64,000 bases of DNA from Micromussa lordhowensis (GCA_964020085.1 OZ026600.1:6727348-6791347), one strand, 5' to 3'; shown: positions 32,384 to 42,835, counted from the first letter of the stretch. Made by a program: numbers and translations. The notes: a model not told the origin generated them from the letters alone.

Positions 32384-33450
32384 AAAAAATCTCTTTTAGG
32401 ACCTTTAGAGTAATGGTCATGTTGGTTTGAGGTTTGCTGCTTCCCTTTAAAGGGACCATTCTTAGATGAGGATGCAAAGGAATGGCTAATTTTGCTAGCT
32501 TCTTTGGTATCTCGCAATTGCTTTGCCAGGTCGTCACCGAAAAGGTATTGACTAGTGATGGGCACCTCAGCTGAGCAAATAGCAGAATATTCCGCCTTCA
32601 ATGATGGTTTGATTTCATCTCTTCGCAGCTGGGCTAACTGTGTTTTTACATGCCCCAGCATTGCAATGGTGTCAACTTGTTTAGCCATTATTTTGTTGTT
32701 TTCTAGACCAGTGGGATTTTGAACAAGCACATTGGTCGTTTGCAACGTAGCAAAAGTGATTTTGCGGATAACCTGCTGCAAATTTGAGATCTTCAAGTCA
32801 ACTTTCTTTTTCTTGGCATTTAACTGGCTCCATATCTCAGGGTTCACTTTAATACCCTTTATGTCAGAACAGTTCTGAGGCTGTTTATATTTATCTGAGA
32901 AACTTTTAATTTTGTCAGAGGGCAGCTTCTTGCCCCATCGTTTTAGAGCAATATCAGCTAACTCTTGCTGGATTTTGTCGCCGGTGGCGTCATCCTCATC
33001 AAGACTATTTGCACAGTCTTGGAGAAGCTGTTTCTCCTTGTCGGGGGTTTCCCGCTCTTTTTGGCCGGTGGCCTTCGAACACTCGGTGAGCATTTTAATG
33101 TCATCTGCGTCGTCCAGATCGTCACTAGCATGAAGACTGATATTATCATCCGAGGGGCTAGAATGACGCCGTCGTTTGCCCGACTTGTGACAGGTTTCGT
33201 CAGACTCAGAGTCTGAATTATCCGATACGGCGGATGTTGACTGTCTCTTTAAGCCCGGTGGGCGTTCTTTAGGGGCTGGCTTTTCGCACAATTTAGCTAA
33301 AAGACTAGCCATTTTCCCCATGTTGCTGTTTATGTTATCTAGAGATAACGCAAGATCTCGGTTGTTGAGATTAGATGGATCTTCCCTGCTTGGAAAACTG
33401 TCGGAGGTGCCGTGCACATCGCCCGACGTTGCTGTGTTTTCATCTGACAT
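32323..33450 (-). CDS. DIRS-1 Gag-like protein
   Basis: 375 codons from an ATG at 33448-33450. Acidic and basic low-complexity N-terminal half, then KSFSDKYKQPQNCSDIKG and NPEIW, a motif also seen in the DIRS-2 Gag frame (DKYKTPQNC), which ties the two elements as relatives. The C-terminus is basic. Position before the RT and the 60-bp overlap support the ORF1 role; a nucleic-acid binding function is inferred. Confidence 0.75.
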   Translation of the reverse strand: MSDENTATSGDVHGTSDSFPSREDPSNLNNRDLALSLDNINSNMGKMASLLAKLCEKPAPKERPPGLKRQSTSAVSDNSDSESDETCHKSGKRRRHSSPSDDNISLHASDDLDDADDIKMLTECSKATGQKERETPDKEKQLLQDCANSLDEDDATGDKIQQELADIALKRWGKKLPSDKIKSFSDKYKQPQNCSDIKGIKVNPEIWSQLNAKKKKVDLKISNLQQVIRKITFATLQTTNVLVQNPTGLENNKIMAKQVDTIAMLGHVKTQLAQLRRDEIKPSLKAEYSAICSAEVPITSQYLFGDDLAKQLRDTKEASKISHSFASSSKNGPFKGKQQTSNQHDHYSKGPKRDFLWKGQNRHYKKKKSPNNDKK

Positions 33451-33624
33451 TTTGGGGAGGAATCCCTCGAGCTGTAGAAGAAAAAGTCTGGTAAGTTCTA
33501 GAATTTAGCCTTATCTTGTTCTCCAGGTATGTCAAAGATGGAAAAACCCGGTGATGGTGCAGATTTGTAAGGATTGATGATTGAAAATACTCACAACTTG
33601 AAACTGTCAGCGAAACGCAAACAC

Positions 33625-33690
33625 ACTGATCGGCAACGCGCATGCGCTTCTCATGTGACTCCGTAGTGAGGAAGACTGATGACAAGATAG
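33625..33690 (-). repeat. DIRS-1 left terminal repeat (5' end of the element)
   Basis: ACTGATCGGCAACGCGCATG ... GATGACAAGATAG is the inverted counterpart of 29041-29113, with a variant stretch (CTTCCTCACTACGG versus CCGGAACGAAGG). Confidence 0.8.
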
Positions 33691-33922
33691 AATCCCCGGA
33701 GAGGACACAAATAATCAGTTCTTCCTTTCGTGCTTCCAGGTCAGTGAGTCGCGGTTATATTTCCTTTTTGTGTTTATTTGTGGTTTATCTCTAGCTAGGC
33801 TGTTGCCCTTATTGCTCTGTTACTCTTGGTTGTCTCTGTTTATAGAGTTTTGGAGGAAATTTGAGCGCCGGAGCTTTTATTTGTATTGTCAACCAGTGCC
33901 CACTTTGAGCGAAGTTCACACC

Positions 33923-34666
33923 ATGACTTCTACCACAGAGAATATTTCCTTTCAGGAGAGCCGAACCGGTGACTCCTTAACGGTTGACCCGACCGTTGTT
34001 CACAGCGAAATCGCTAATGCCTCAGACGAGTTTTCTCAGGATGACCATTTTGAATTTGATATCGACGACCTCAAGGATCAGCTCGGTATCGACCACATTA
34101 TGCAGTCCTTAAATGTTTTAAACGAGAAACTTGTTAGCCTCGGTAGCGTCGCTTCTCTTCCCGAATCGGGAAATACAGCTGCCAAATCGGATACAGTCGA
34201 TTCTGTTTTTTCTCATGACGCTGTCTTTGACCCAACGGCGGCTATTTCGACCGAGCAAACTTCGGCATCCACATCGGGAGCCGACAGTACAAAACAGCTT
34301 GACTCGAGCGTGTTTTTACCCTCGGTGTTTGAGGAGAAGGAGAGCTTCGGTTCTGACGTGGTTGATGTTATTGCTCAGCGAGTGAACGATGCGTGTTCCA
34401 AAAAACCATTGGAATCAAAGTTTAATGAGTTACAAGATAAATACAAGACTCCGCAAAATTGCAAGTTCTTGTGTGTCCCTAAGGTGAACCTTGAACTTTG
34501 GCATGATCTGCCAAGACGTACAAAGTCTAGAGATCTCGGGATACAGGAAGTTCAGAAGAACATAGTTAAATCAGCCCAGCCACTGGTGCAGCTGTTTGAT
34601 TCTGTCCTAGTGGCTCAGAATGAAAAGAAAATGTTACAACCTTCTCAGATCCTAACCCGGTCATAG
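33923..34666 (+). pseudogene. DIRS-2 Gag-like frame, frameshifted
   Basis: ATG at 33923 (MTSTTENISFQESRTGDSLT). Acidic N-terminal half; DKYKTPQNCKFLCVPKVNLE matches the DIRS-1 Gag motif. The frame closes at 34664-34666, while coding character (FLGHASFLASLKRREFLKPD) continues in another frame to about 34830 with further stops, so this copy of ORF1 is broken. Confidence 0.75.
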
Positions 34667-34833
34667 GTGATGCAATTACCTTCTTGGGCCATGCCTCCTT
34701 TCTTGCCTCCTTAAAGAGACGAGAATTTTTGAAACCAGATATTGCAGTGGCTTATCAGTCTGTTTGCAGCAAATCGAATCCAGTAACGACGAACTTCCCA
34801 AGCACATCAAAGATATTGGGGAGGTAAATAAAA

Positions 34834-36557
34834 TTGCAAAGAAGACCGTGGTTCGTTCCAGCCTGGTGCGTCGAACCTCGGATTATAAGAAAAACCTTTT
34901 TTAGATTCAAGAGGTCACAGAGCTCATTTCTCCGAAGGGAGACCTGCAGTGCGAAACCATCCTTCTCACTCCTCCAAGGAGCTGAGAGACAAGGCATGAA
35001 TGGACAGGTAAACATTTCTCCTGAGTCTCATGCTTATGCGGGTAATTTATTGAATAATCTTGATGTCTGGCGCAAAATCACCAGTGACCCTTGGGTCCTG
35101 GAGACCGTTTCAGGTTATCATTTGGAATTTAATACCCATCCTGTTCAGACGGTATTACCTAGACCACCCCCTTTCAGTGGAAGAGAAAAACAGCTCATCG
35201 ATGAGGAGATTATCAAACTCCTGACTAAAGGAGCTATTAGGAAAGTCTCTTCCTGTCCCTATGAATTTATTTCAAATATTTTTCTGGTACCTAAGAAGAC
35301 TGGTGATTTGCGTCCAGTAATTAATTTGAAACCTTTGAACCAATTTGTGCAAAGGATCCATTTCAAAATGGAAAATATTCAGATGGCTATGAATTTTGTT
35401 TCCCCTGGGGATTATATGGTGTCACTTGATCCCAAGGACGCTTATTTCAGTGTGCCAATTTTTCAGCCACACTGCAAATATTTGCGTTTTATTTGGAGAG
35501 ACCAGAGATATGAGTTTACTTGTCTACCTTTTGGTTATAGTTTGGCACCTAGGGTTTTTACCAAGATTTTCAGACCTATTGTCGCACACCTCAGACTGAA
35601 TGGCCTCAGGATTGTTATTTTCTTAGATGACGTCCTGCTTGTTGCAAGCTCTTTTGCAGAGTGCATGGAGCAGCTTTCTTTATTGCGGAAGCTACTAGAG
35701 AGCTTAGGTTTTGTGATAAATGATGCCAAATCTCAACTTCAACCTACTACAAGGATTTGTTTTCTTGGTTTTATCATCGATTCAATTTCCATGAAGCTTT
35801 TGCTTCCTGAAAATAAATTGCAGAAAATTATTCCTACCTGTCTGAACCTTGTTTCCAAGAACAATCCTTCTGTTAGGGAGGTTGCTCATGTGACTGGTCT
35901 TCTCGTGTCGGCTTTCCCAGCTGTAAATTATTTGAATCTGTATTACAGATCTATTGAATTGTGTAAATCTCGAGCATTATCAGAGAATCTAGATTTTGAT
36001 CAGACTATCATTTTGAGCCCTCAAGCTAAATCAGACTTGCACTGGATTATTAGCAACCTTGCTAAATTTAATGGTTGTTTTTTCCGGGAACGACCCATTG
36101 ACATCTATATTGAATGTGATGCCAGCTTAGCTGGCTGGGGAGCTTCCTGCGGTGGTCAGTCAGCTAATGGCCATTGGTCGATATTGGAAGCTCACAACCA
36201 TATAAATTATTTGGAGTTGCTTGCTGCTTTGTACGCTTTACAAGCCTTCGTGCTCAATCTGCGGGATGTTCATGTAAGACTGGAACTTGATAATTCCACC
36301 GCTGTTGCTTACATCAACAAAATGGGGGGTATTAAATCTCCTTCTCTGAATTCGTTATCTAGAACTTTATGGGAATGGTGTATTGAAAGGAATATAATTA
36401 TTTCCGCTCAACACATTCCAGGGAAAGAGAATTTAGTAGCAGACTCCTTATCTAGAGAATTCTCTTCCAACTTGGAGTGGTCGGTTGATATTGACATCTT
36501 TAATCAGATAACAAACATGACCTTTGTTCCTGATATTGATTTATTTGCATCAAGACA
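34834..36557 (+). pseudogene. DIRS-2 reverse transcriptase - RNase H, 5' part (interrupted by LINE)
   Basis: RT motifs LRPVINLKPLNQF, MVSLDPKDAYFSVPI, FTCLPFGYSLAPRVF and IVIFLDDVLL; RNase H motifs IECDASLAGWGASC, HINYLELLAALY, RLELDNSTAVAYI and SAQHIPGKENLVADSLSR. After PDIDLFASR the frame runs into a LINE inserted at 36558. All RT and RH acidic residues are present, but the protein cannot be completed through the insertion. Confidence 0.88.
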
Positions 36558-38924
36558 TACATACATACTTTATTCACTTTCCTCACGGAGGCTTTTCAAA
36601 GAGAATAATAATAAAATAAAAATACAATGACAATTTAAACCTACTTTACTTATGGGAATATTTACAATTAAAATTAATCACACTGAAAGTACAAAGAAAT
36701 ATTTACACTTAAAATCAAAAAATAATTAACAATCTATGAAATCCTTAATTAGTTTACGTTTCAGAAAATATTTAAAATCAGATACTTTCTCAAGAGTTTT
36801 TAGAGAGCTGTCCATGGAGTTCCAGATGCTGACTGTTCTATAGTAAAACGTTCTCTGACCACTGGCGGTCTTGAAAAGTGGGATGTTCAGCATTTGTGAA
36901 CTTCTCGTGGCGCGTCCACTAATTTCTCCTCGCTTACTGAACTGGGAGGTAAGGTACTCCGGCACGCGGGATGTTAGACATTTGAAGGCCATAATAGCGC
37001 TCCTGAAGTATAGCTGAGTAGCTACCGGTAGCCATTTAAGCTCTTTTAAAACTGGTGTGATGTGATCGTATTTGCGCGTACCCGTCGCAATTCGAGCAGC
37101 AAAGTTCTGAATACCTTGTAATTTACTTATATTACTTTTTGATGTATTCGCCCATACGTTTGAACAATAAAAAAGTTTACTAAAAACTAGTGCGTTAATG
37201 ATAGTCAGTAGGGTGCGCTTGTCAAAAACATGCTTTGTGCGGTTTATTTGGCCGAGACAAGACATACAGGAGGAGACAGTTTTGGTAATGTGTTCATCAT
37301 AAGTTAGGTTATTGTCTAAAATCACCCCAAGGTCTTTAGCAGTGTGTTCCGGTATGAGTTCTCTTCCCATGAAAGTGAGGTTTGGAATGACCAATCTGGA
37401 GTGCATTTGCCTGCCACCAAACACCATGAGTTTGGTTTTGCTTGGGTTCAACAATAAATGGTTGTTGCAACACCATTGGCCTATTCTGTGTAAATCATCT
37501 CTTAAGTCAGTAAAGGCGTTTACGGTATCTTTCAGTTTGAAGGATATAGCAAGCTTGGTGTCATCTACATAGCTCTGGACGCTGCATTTTCGTGGTGCTG
37601 AAGGAAGATCATTAGTATAAATACTAAATAAAAGTGGTCCCAGTATACTTCCCTGTGGGACGCCGCAGTCTATGGGCAAGGGCTCTGACAATGTTGAATG
37701 GATTCGAACCACTTGTCTTCTTTCATAAAGGTAGCTACAAAACCACTGGATAACTAGGTCTGAGGCGCCTACATCTTGCAGCTTCAAGATTAGGGTTTCG
37801 TGGTTGACGCTGTCGAAGGCCTTGCTCATGTCTAAGAATACTGCCGAAGTCAACATCTTCTGGTCTATCCCTTTAAGGATAGTGTCAGTTGTTTCTATGA
37901 CAGATGTTTCTGTCGAATGCCATTTTTTGTTGCCGCTTTGGGTCTTTGTTAACCTCTCGTTTAATTGCAAGTAAGAAGTGAATTGATTGTGTACTACCCT
38001 TTCGCAAACTTTTGATAAAACCGGTAGAAGCGAAATTGGCCTGTTGTTATTTGCTAGTTCGTGATTTTCACCTTTAGGAAGAGGTGTCACTTCAGCTAAT
38101 TTCCAGGTGGTTGGGAATGTGCATGTCACAATAGAAGTGTTGATAATAGACGTAATTACTGGAAGGATCGGGGCAAGGCAGTCCTTCAAAACACGAACAG
38201 AAATCTTGTCGATCCCTGGAGCTTTGTTTGATGGCATTGATGAAATTATGCGTTCGATCTCACCACTGCACGTGGTATTCAAATGAAACTGCTCACGGGG
38301 AGGATATTGTCTTGGGACAAAATAATTTCGCTTGGGTGTCATATTGCATTTATTAGCCAATGTTTGAATTTTGTCAACAGAACTCTGGCCGACTGAAACG
38401 AAAAACCGATTGAACTCATCTGCGACAGTTTTGTTATCCTTGCTGAAGATTCTCTGGGATGTGGATTTCCTAGGGATTATTTGGCGGATTGCTTTCCAAA
38501 TATTGTTTGTATTGCCTGGGTTTCTTTGAATCTGTTCTGAGAAGAACTCTCGTTCAGCGATTTTAATTTCTCTTTTAACCTCCTGTCTTAAATTTCTGTA
38601 AACCGTCCAAGTCATAGGGTCATTGCTTTTTCTTGCTTCTTTGCGCCAGTAATCTCTTGTTTTCATCAGCGCACGTATGTCATCCGTTATACATGGATTT
38701 GGCTTTCCACGGACTTTAAAAGTTTTAATCGGAGCATGCTGGTCTAGTATAGAAGAAAATAACGAATTGAAAACATGAAGCTTGTCCTCTACATCATCAA
38801 AAATATCTACTATCGACCACGGTGCCTTTGAGACATCATCATTAAATGCGTCGGCCTTGTAATGCTTGTAGCTTCTGGTAGTGATATAAACAGGCTTGGA
38901 GCGCTCTTTCTTTAGTTTTAATGC
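36558..38924 (-). mobile_element. 5'-truncated LINE inserted in DIRS-2
   Basis: Flanked by CAAGACA at 36551-36557 and 38925-38931, a 7-bp target duplication. The 3' end (low coordinate) carries a TATG tetranucleotide tail (about three units) rather than poly(A), typical of CR1/L2-type LINEs. The 5' end lacks the endonuclease and cuts directly into the RT frame, the usual result of incomplete reverse transcription. Confidence 0.9.
36726..38924 (-). CDS. LINE reverse transcriptase (CR1/L2-like), open over 733 codons
   Basis: Motifs in order: linker with TRDYWRKEARKSNDP, NNIWKAIRQIIPRK, IISSMPSNKAPGIDKIS (RT 1), NNRPISLLPVLSKVCERVVH, TSAVFLDMSKAFDSVNHETL (catalytic D), CGVPQGSILGPLLF, VQSYVDDTKLAISF (catalytic DD, with V in place of the usual A), and a C-terminal region with LKELKWLPVATQLYFRSAIM. 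There is no native start, since the 5' end is lost; the first codon at the junction is TTG. The frame has no stop, so the insertion is young. Confidence 0.9.
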   Translation of the reverse strand, partial: ALKLKKERSKPVYITTRSYKHYKADAFNDDVSKAPWSIVDIFDDVEDKLHVFNSLFSSILDQHAPIKTFKVRGKPNPCITDDIRALMKTRDYWRKEARKSNDPMTWTVYRNLRQEVKREIKIAEREFFSEQIQRNPGNTNNIWKAIRQIIPRKSTSQRIFSKDNKTVADEFNRFFVSVGQSSVDKIQTLANKCNMTPKRNYFVPRQYPPREQFHLNTTCSGEIERIISSMPSNKAPGIDKISVRVLKDCLAPILPVITSIINTSIVTCTFPTTWKLAEVTPLPKGENHELANNNRPISLLPVLSKVCERVVHNQFTSYLQLNERLTKTQSGNKKWHSTETSVIETTDTILKGIDQKMLTSAVFLDMSKAFDSVNHETLILKLQDVGASDLVIQWFCSYLYERRQVVRIHSTLSEPLPIDCGVPQGSILGPLLFSIYTNDLPSAPRKCSVQSYVDDTKLAISFKLKDTVNAFTDLRDDLHRIGQWCCNNHLLLNPSKTKLMVFGGRQMHSRLVIPNLTFMGRELIPEHTAKDLGVILDNNLTYDEHITKTVSSCMSCLGQINRTKHVFDKRTLLTIINALVFSKLFYCSNVWANTSKSNISKLQGIQNFAARIATGTRKYDHITPVLKELKWLPVATQLYFRSAIMAFKCLTSRVPEYLTSQFSKRGEISGRATRSSQMLNIPLFKTASGQRTFYYRTVSIWNSMDSSLKTLEKVSDFKYFLKRKLIKDFIDC

Positions 38925-38931
38925 CAAGACA

Positions 38932-39420
38932 GATTGTTTTGTTTCGTGGCATCCAGAACCTGGTGCTATGGCTGTTGATGCTTTCAGTATTAGCTGGGCT
39001 AATTTAAAGTGTTACGCTTTTCCTCCTTTTAGCCTTTTAACCCAAGTTTTGGCAAAGATACGCAACGACAAGGCTCTAGTGCTTCTCATTGCTCCAGTGT
39101 GGACAACTCAAAACTGGTATCCCCTGCTCCTTCAATTGGCAGTAGAACAATCAATCCTACTGCCTCGGAAGGACAATCTTCTTACATTGCCACACAGCCA
39201 GGAACTTCACCCCTTGAAGGACAGCTTACGCCTAGCCGCATGGATGTTATCCGGAGATCGCTTGCAGACAGAGGCCTTTCTGATGATGCCATCACAATCA
39301 TCAGCGCATCTTGGTCCTCTGGGACTGATGATAAACAGTACAACTCAGCCTGGAAGAAATGGTGTGGCTGGTGCGAGCAAAGGAAAATTGATTTACTTCA
39401 GGCATCTGTCGATGAAGTAG
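38932..39420 (+). pseudogene. DIRS-2 RT-RNase H, 3' part after the LINE
   Basis: TDCFVSWHPEPGAMAVDAFS, CYAFPPFSLLTQVLAKI and VWTTQNWYPLLLQL match the C-terminal tail that follows RNase H in DIRS-1 (SYRPDPEAIAIDAFSLNW, CVLPDWPTQPWYPRALQLL). It is in a frame one step off from the 5' part even if the LINE and one target copy are removed. It overlaps the recombinase frame. Confidence 0.8.
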
Positions 39421-40181
39421 TTAATTTTCTTTCGCAGTCTTTTGCTGAGGGTAAGAGCTACAGTACAGTCAACACATACCGATCAGCTCTCTCTTCAACT
39501 TTGTATCCAGTCAATAATGTTGCTGTTGGTTCTCACCAACTTGTGGTCAGGCTTCTTAAGGGAATTTTCCATCTCAGGACTCCACTTCCACGTTACTCTT
39601 CGACTTGGGATGTTGCCAAAGTTACCAGTTATTTGAGGACTTTGTTCCCTTTGGAACAACTTAATTTAAAGACTCTGACAATGAAAACTGTGATGCTTTG
39701 TGCTTTATCTTCTGCTCAAAGAGAGCAGACGTTGTGTGCATTAGATCTTAACTTTAAGAAACAATCTCAAGATTACTTAAGTTTTATCGTAGCAGAACAT
39801 TTGAATACCTCAAAACCAGGTAAATCGCTTGAGGTCAAGTTTATGTCCTTGCCGGAGGACCCTTCTTTATGTACCATGTCTACATTAGCCGAGTATATTT
39901 TGCGTACTGAAAAACTACGTTCCAGTTCAAAGCTGTTTATTTCATTTATTAGGCCTCATAAGCCAGTGACCACTTCCACTGTAGGGAGGTGGATTAAGTC
40001 AGTCCTGTCGAGTGCAGGCATAGATACCTCAGTTTTTAAGGCACATAGTGTCAGGGGTGCTTCTGTCACCAATGCGTATATTAAGGGTGTTCCAGTCGCA
40101 GACATTTTGCGCACTGCTGACTGGACAAATGAACGTACATTTCGTAAATCTTACCTCGGAGAGCACATTGTCCTTGAATAA
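39099..40181 (+). CDS. DIRS-2 tyrosine recombinase
   Basis: 360 open codons; first ATG at 39240 (MDVIRRSLADRGLSDDAITI), though the frame opens earlier inside the RT tail. Core-binding domain: SWSSGTDDKQYNSAWKKWCG. Catalytic residues visible: R in SSAQREQTLCALD, H-x-x-R in FKAHSVRGASVTN, W in RTADWTNERTF and Y in FRKSYLGEH, i.e. the full R-H-R-W/Y set. It would integrate circular DNA copies without target duplication. Intact in this copy, unlike DIRS-1. Confidence 0.88.
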   Translation: MDNSKLVSPAPSIGSRTINPTASEGQSSYIATQPGTSPLEGQLTPSRMDVIRRSLADRGLSDDAITIISASWSSGTDDKQYNSAWKKWCGWCEQRKIDLLQASVDEVVNFLSQSFAEGKSYSTVNTYRSALSSTLYPVNNVAVGSHQLVVRLLKGIFHLRTPLPRYSSTWDVAKVTSYLRTLFPLEQLNLKTLTMKTVMLCALSSAQREQTLCALDLNFKKQSQDYLSFIVAEHLNTSKPGKSLEVKFMSLPEDPSLCTMSTLAEYILRTEKLRSSSKLFISFIRPHKPVTTSTVGRWIKSVLSSAGIDTSVFKAHSVRGASVTNAYIKGVPVADILRTADWTNERTFRKSYLGEHIVLE

Positions 40182-40300
40182 TTTTTTTTCACGTGGTTCT
40201 TGTATTAAATATGTACGCTTGTTATAAGGATGTTTGCATTGGCTTCGGTACTTTCAAATCGCATAATTATCCCATAATTAATGCGGAGCATGTCGAAAGA

Positions 40301-40649
40301 GAATTTAGAATTAGACAAAAGGTACTTACCTTGAAGTGTAATTATAATTCTCTGAAGATATGCAGAGCATTATGGGATAATGCTTCCCTCCCTCCTTTAC
40401 TGTAGTCTGTTTTATTATGGCCCCCTCCCATAACATGGGACCTTCGCCAATTCTGCACTCCAGGAAGAACCGATTATTTGTGTCCTCTCCGGGGATTATA
40501 TATCGTCCAGTAATTTGCATTTGAATGACTTTAAAGTGTGACCGCTGGCCTGTTAGTTACCTAGGAAGTATGCATAATTATCCCATAATGTTCCGCATAT
40601 CTTCAGAGAATTATAATTACACTTCAAGGTAAGTACCTTTTGTCTAATT
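40301..40649 (+). repeat. DIRS-2 3' end: internal complementary region and right terminal repeat
   Basis: AATTAGACAAAAGGTACTTA at about 40310 is inverted at 40630-40649. CCAGGAAGAACCGATTATTT near 40470 and GTCCTCTCCGGGGATT are the complement of 33691-33740. CACTTTAAAGTCATTCAAAT occurs near 28961 and, inverted, near 40520. Confidence 0.85.
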
Positions 40650-40775
40650 TTAAATTTTCACACAACGCAAGCGAACGCAAGTATAAGCGCAAGCACAAGA
40701 AAAAGGAAAAATTTTGATCCTTGGGCTTGCGCTTGTGTTTGAGCTTATGCTTGCGTCGCTAGTGAAAACCAGGCT
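40650..40775. repeat. Hairpin of the GCAAGCATAAG family, direct copy
   Basis: Begins TTAAATTTTCACACAACGC and ends CGCTAGTGAAAACCAGGCTT. Its right end is the same as in unit 1 (8911), and it is the inverted counterpart of 27633-27738. Confidence 0.8.
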
Positions 40776-40805
40776 TTACACTTACACTTTCAAAGGCCGA
40801 TCGAG

Positions 40806-42332
40806 CTTTTTTTAAACCGCGCAGCCGTAGGCTGGGCGGTTTCTTGCTCTGCCTTCGGTTTTTTTTTTTGTCGGTGAGCAGACCCAAACTCCCACGGCCA
40901 ATTGTCTTGACTGGATGATGTCATCATCAGCCAATTACAGGCCATTTCTCAGCTCTTTTCGTCATATCCCCCCATCAGGAGGGTTTTGTCAAGTTAGCGA
41001 ATTAACTGTTTACACAAAAAAATGGCGGCCAAATGGAGAAAATTTTTATTTGGTCCAACTTGGTCCAAAATCCTTCGGCGATGGGCGTCAGGACATTTGC
41101 AAGGATAAAGCATCTAATTTGGGACCAGTTGCTGGCTACTAAGGCTGAAATCATCCAGAGTTAAGCTGAATTCCGTTTTGGGTGCGAAACAGAAGATTTT
41201 GTAATCTGGAATTGTAGTTTCTGTTCGCTTTCGAAGGGAATATTCAATGCGCTAAAAAGGGTAATGCGTCTGGCCATGGAATGCGCTGACAGTGATAAAT
41301 AAGGTCGTGTTTACTTCGCTAGAAGCAATGGTGGAATTTTCTGGGAAAGAATTAAAACCTAAGCGCTTGTCAAAAACCCCTTTAACATACGTAAATTTAT
41401 ATTCGTTTGAAAGGTCAAGGTATGTTTTTCGTTGGACGTAAACAAATGTCTACGATTACAAGTCACGCTAAACTCGCGCTATGCAAAGAATGTAATCAGA
41501 TATTCCTTTTTTCGTATATTTGCAGAAGGGCAGGAGAGTCACGTTTCGCAGACAAACCGCGTTTTTTTAAAGCGCGGTTTACAACCGCACCGCGGTTCTT
41601 GTTTTTGTCGGTGAGCAGACCCAAACTCCCACGGCCAATTGTCTTCACCGGATGATGCCATCATCAGCCAATTACAGGCCATTTCTCAGTTCTTTTCGTC
41701 ATATCCCCCCTCAGGAGGGTTTTGTCAAGTTAGCGAATTTTAACTGTTTACACAAAAAAATGGCGGCCAAATGGGGGAATGGTCCAACTTGGGCCAACAT
41801 CCTTCGGCGATGGGCGTCAGGACATTTGCAATGATAAAGCATCTAATTTGGGACCAGCTGCTGGCTAGTAAGGCTGAAATTATCCAGAGTTAAGCTGTAT
41901 TTTCGTTTTGCGTGTAAAACAGAACATTTTGTAATCTGGAATGTTTGCATTGTTTCTGTTCACTTTCAAAGGGAATATTCAATGCGCTAAAAAGGTATTA
42001 CGTCTGGCCATGGAATACGCTGACGGTGATAAATGTAAGATCGTGTATAGTTCGCCAGAAGCAATGGTGGAATTTTCTGGGGAAAAAAGTTAAAACTTAG
42101 CATTAGTGCTCGTCAAAAACCCATATGTAAAATTTATATTAAAAGGTCAAGGTATTTTTTCATTAGACGTAAACAAAATTCTCCGATTACAAGTCACGCT
42201 AAACTCGCGCTATGCAAAGAATGTAATCACATACTCCTTTTTTCGTATATTTGCTGAAGGGCAGGAGAGTCACGTTTCGCAGACAAACCGCGTTTTTTTA
42301 AAGCGCGGTTTACAACCGCACCGCGGTTCTTG
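40806..42332. repeat. Two tandem copies of a ~0.73-kb sequence, unit-2 specific
   Basis: GTCGGTGAGCAGACCCAAAC starts both about 40869 and about 41608, and AACCGCGTTTTTTTAAAGCG closes both near 41556 and 42288. Copies are alike over their length apart from small indels. The sequence breaks GCCGATCGAG | TTGCATAAGC, which is continuous in unit 1 at about 8932-8955. No coding frame is kept in both copies. Confidence 0.8.
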
Positions 42333-42799
42333 TTGCATAAGCAATTCTTCGCGCGGCACTATTCTCTCGCCAGCGTCTTCGCTCGGCTGGCTCGTTGGCA
42401 ATCAGATCACCGAATTTAGGATGATCCATACTGTATCTAATTACTTTAATCTCCCCAATCATTCTAAAGAACATATGACAGACTGTGGTCTTTCCCTACA
42501 TCAACTGAAGGAAGCACGGAAAGCCGCAAAACTGTAGAACAAAAATTTAGTTTTCAAAACGGCACTCTTAACTCTCACGGTATCAACGAACGCTTCTATT
42601 CTGTTATTTTCACGTTACCATGCACCAACCAATAGCGTAGCTTCATCTTTCTGCATATAAACCACACACAACCCACAATTCCTCAATTCGCTCCGACGAA
42701 GGGCTAACGCTCGAAACGTCAGCTTTCAAATATCTTTATGGTGGCCGGCCAATTCACATTTTTAACTCAGTTGATAAAACCAAATTATCTTGTAATACT

Positions 42800-42835
<36 letters not shown>

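Larger units (their letters stand above)
29001..33690 (-). mobile_element. DIRS-like retrotransposon 1 (DIRS-1), inserted in DIRS-2
   Basis: Lies between the left-terminal-repeat halves of DIRS-2 (28991-29000 GATGTATAAT and 33691 AATCCCCGG are adjacent in the intact repeat near 40485-40500). On the minus strand it carries Gag, RT-RNase H and tyrosine recombinase frames, overlapping in that order. Insertion duplicated nothing beyond the shared AAT, fitting a tyrosine recombinase. The frames are nearly intact, so the insertion is fairly recent. Confidence 0.9.
28532..40649 (+). mobile_element. DIRS-like retrotransposon 2 (DIRS-2), host of nested insertions
   Basis: Outer ends AATTAGACAAAAGGTACTTA (28532) and the inverted complement ending GTCTAATT (40649) form long inverted terminal repeats. 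The left one is 28532-29000 continuing at 33691-33740, split by a 330-bp MITE and by DIRS-1; the right one is about 40461-40649. Between them on + lie Gag-like, RT-RNase H and tyrosine recombinase frames, the DIRS order. An internal complementary region at about 40301-40400 repeats the terminal sequence. No target duplication, as expected for recombinase-mediated insertion. Without insertions the element is about 4.7 kb. Confidence 0.9.

Noticed and set aside
28532..40649. Endogenous pararetrovirus or LTR retrotransposon
   Set aside because: No protease, no LTRs and no envelope; RT-RNase H is followed by a tyrosine recombinase, the ends are inverted repeats and there is no target duplication, all of which fit DIRS.
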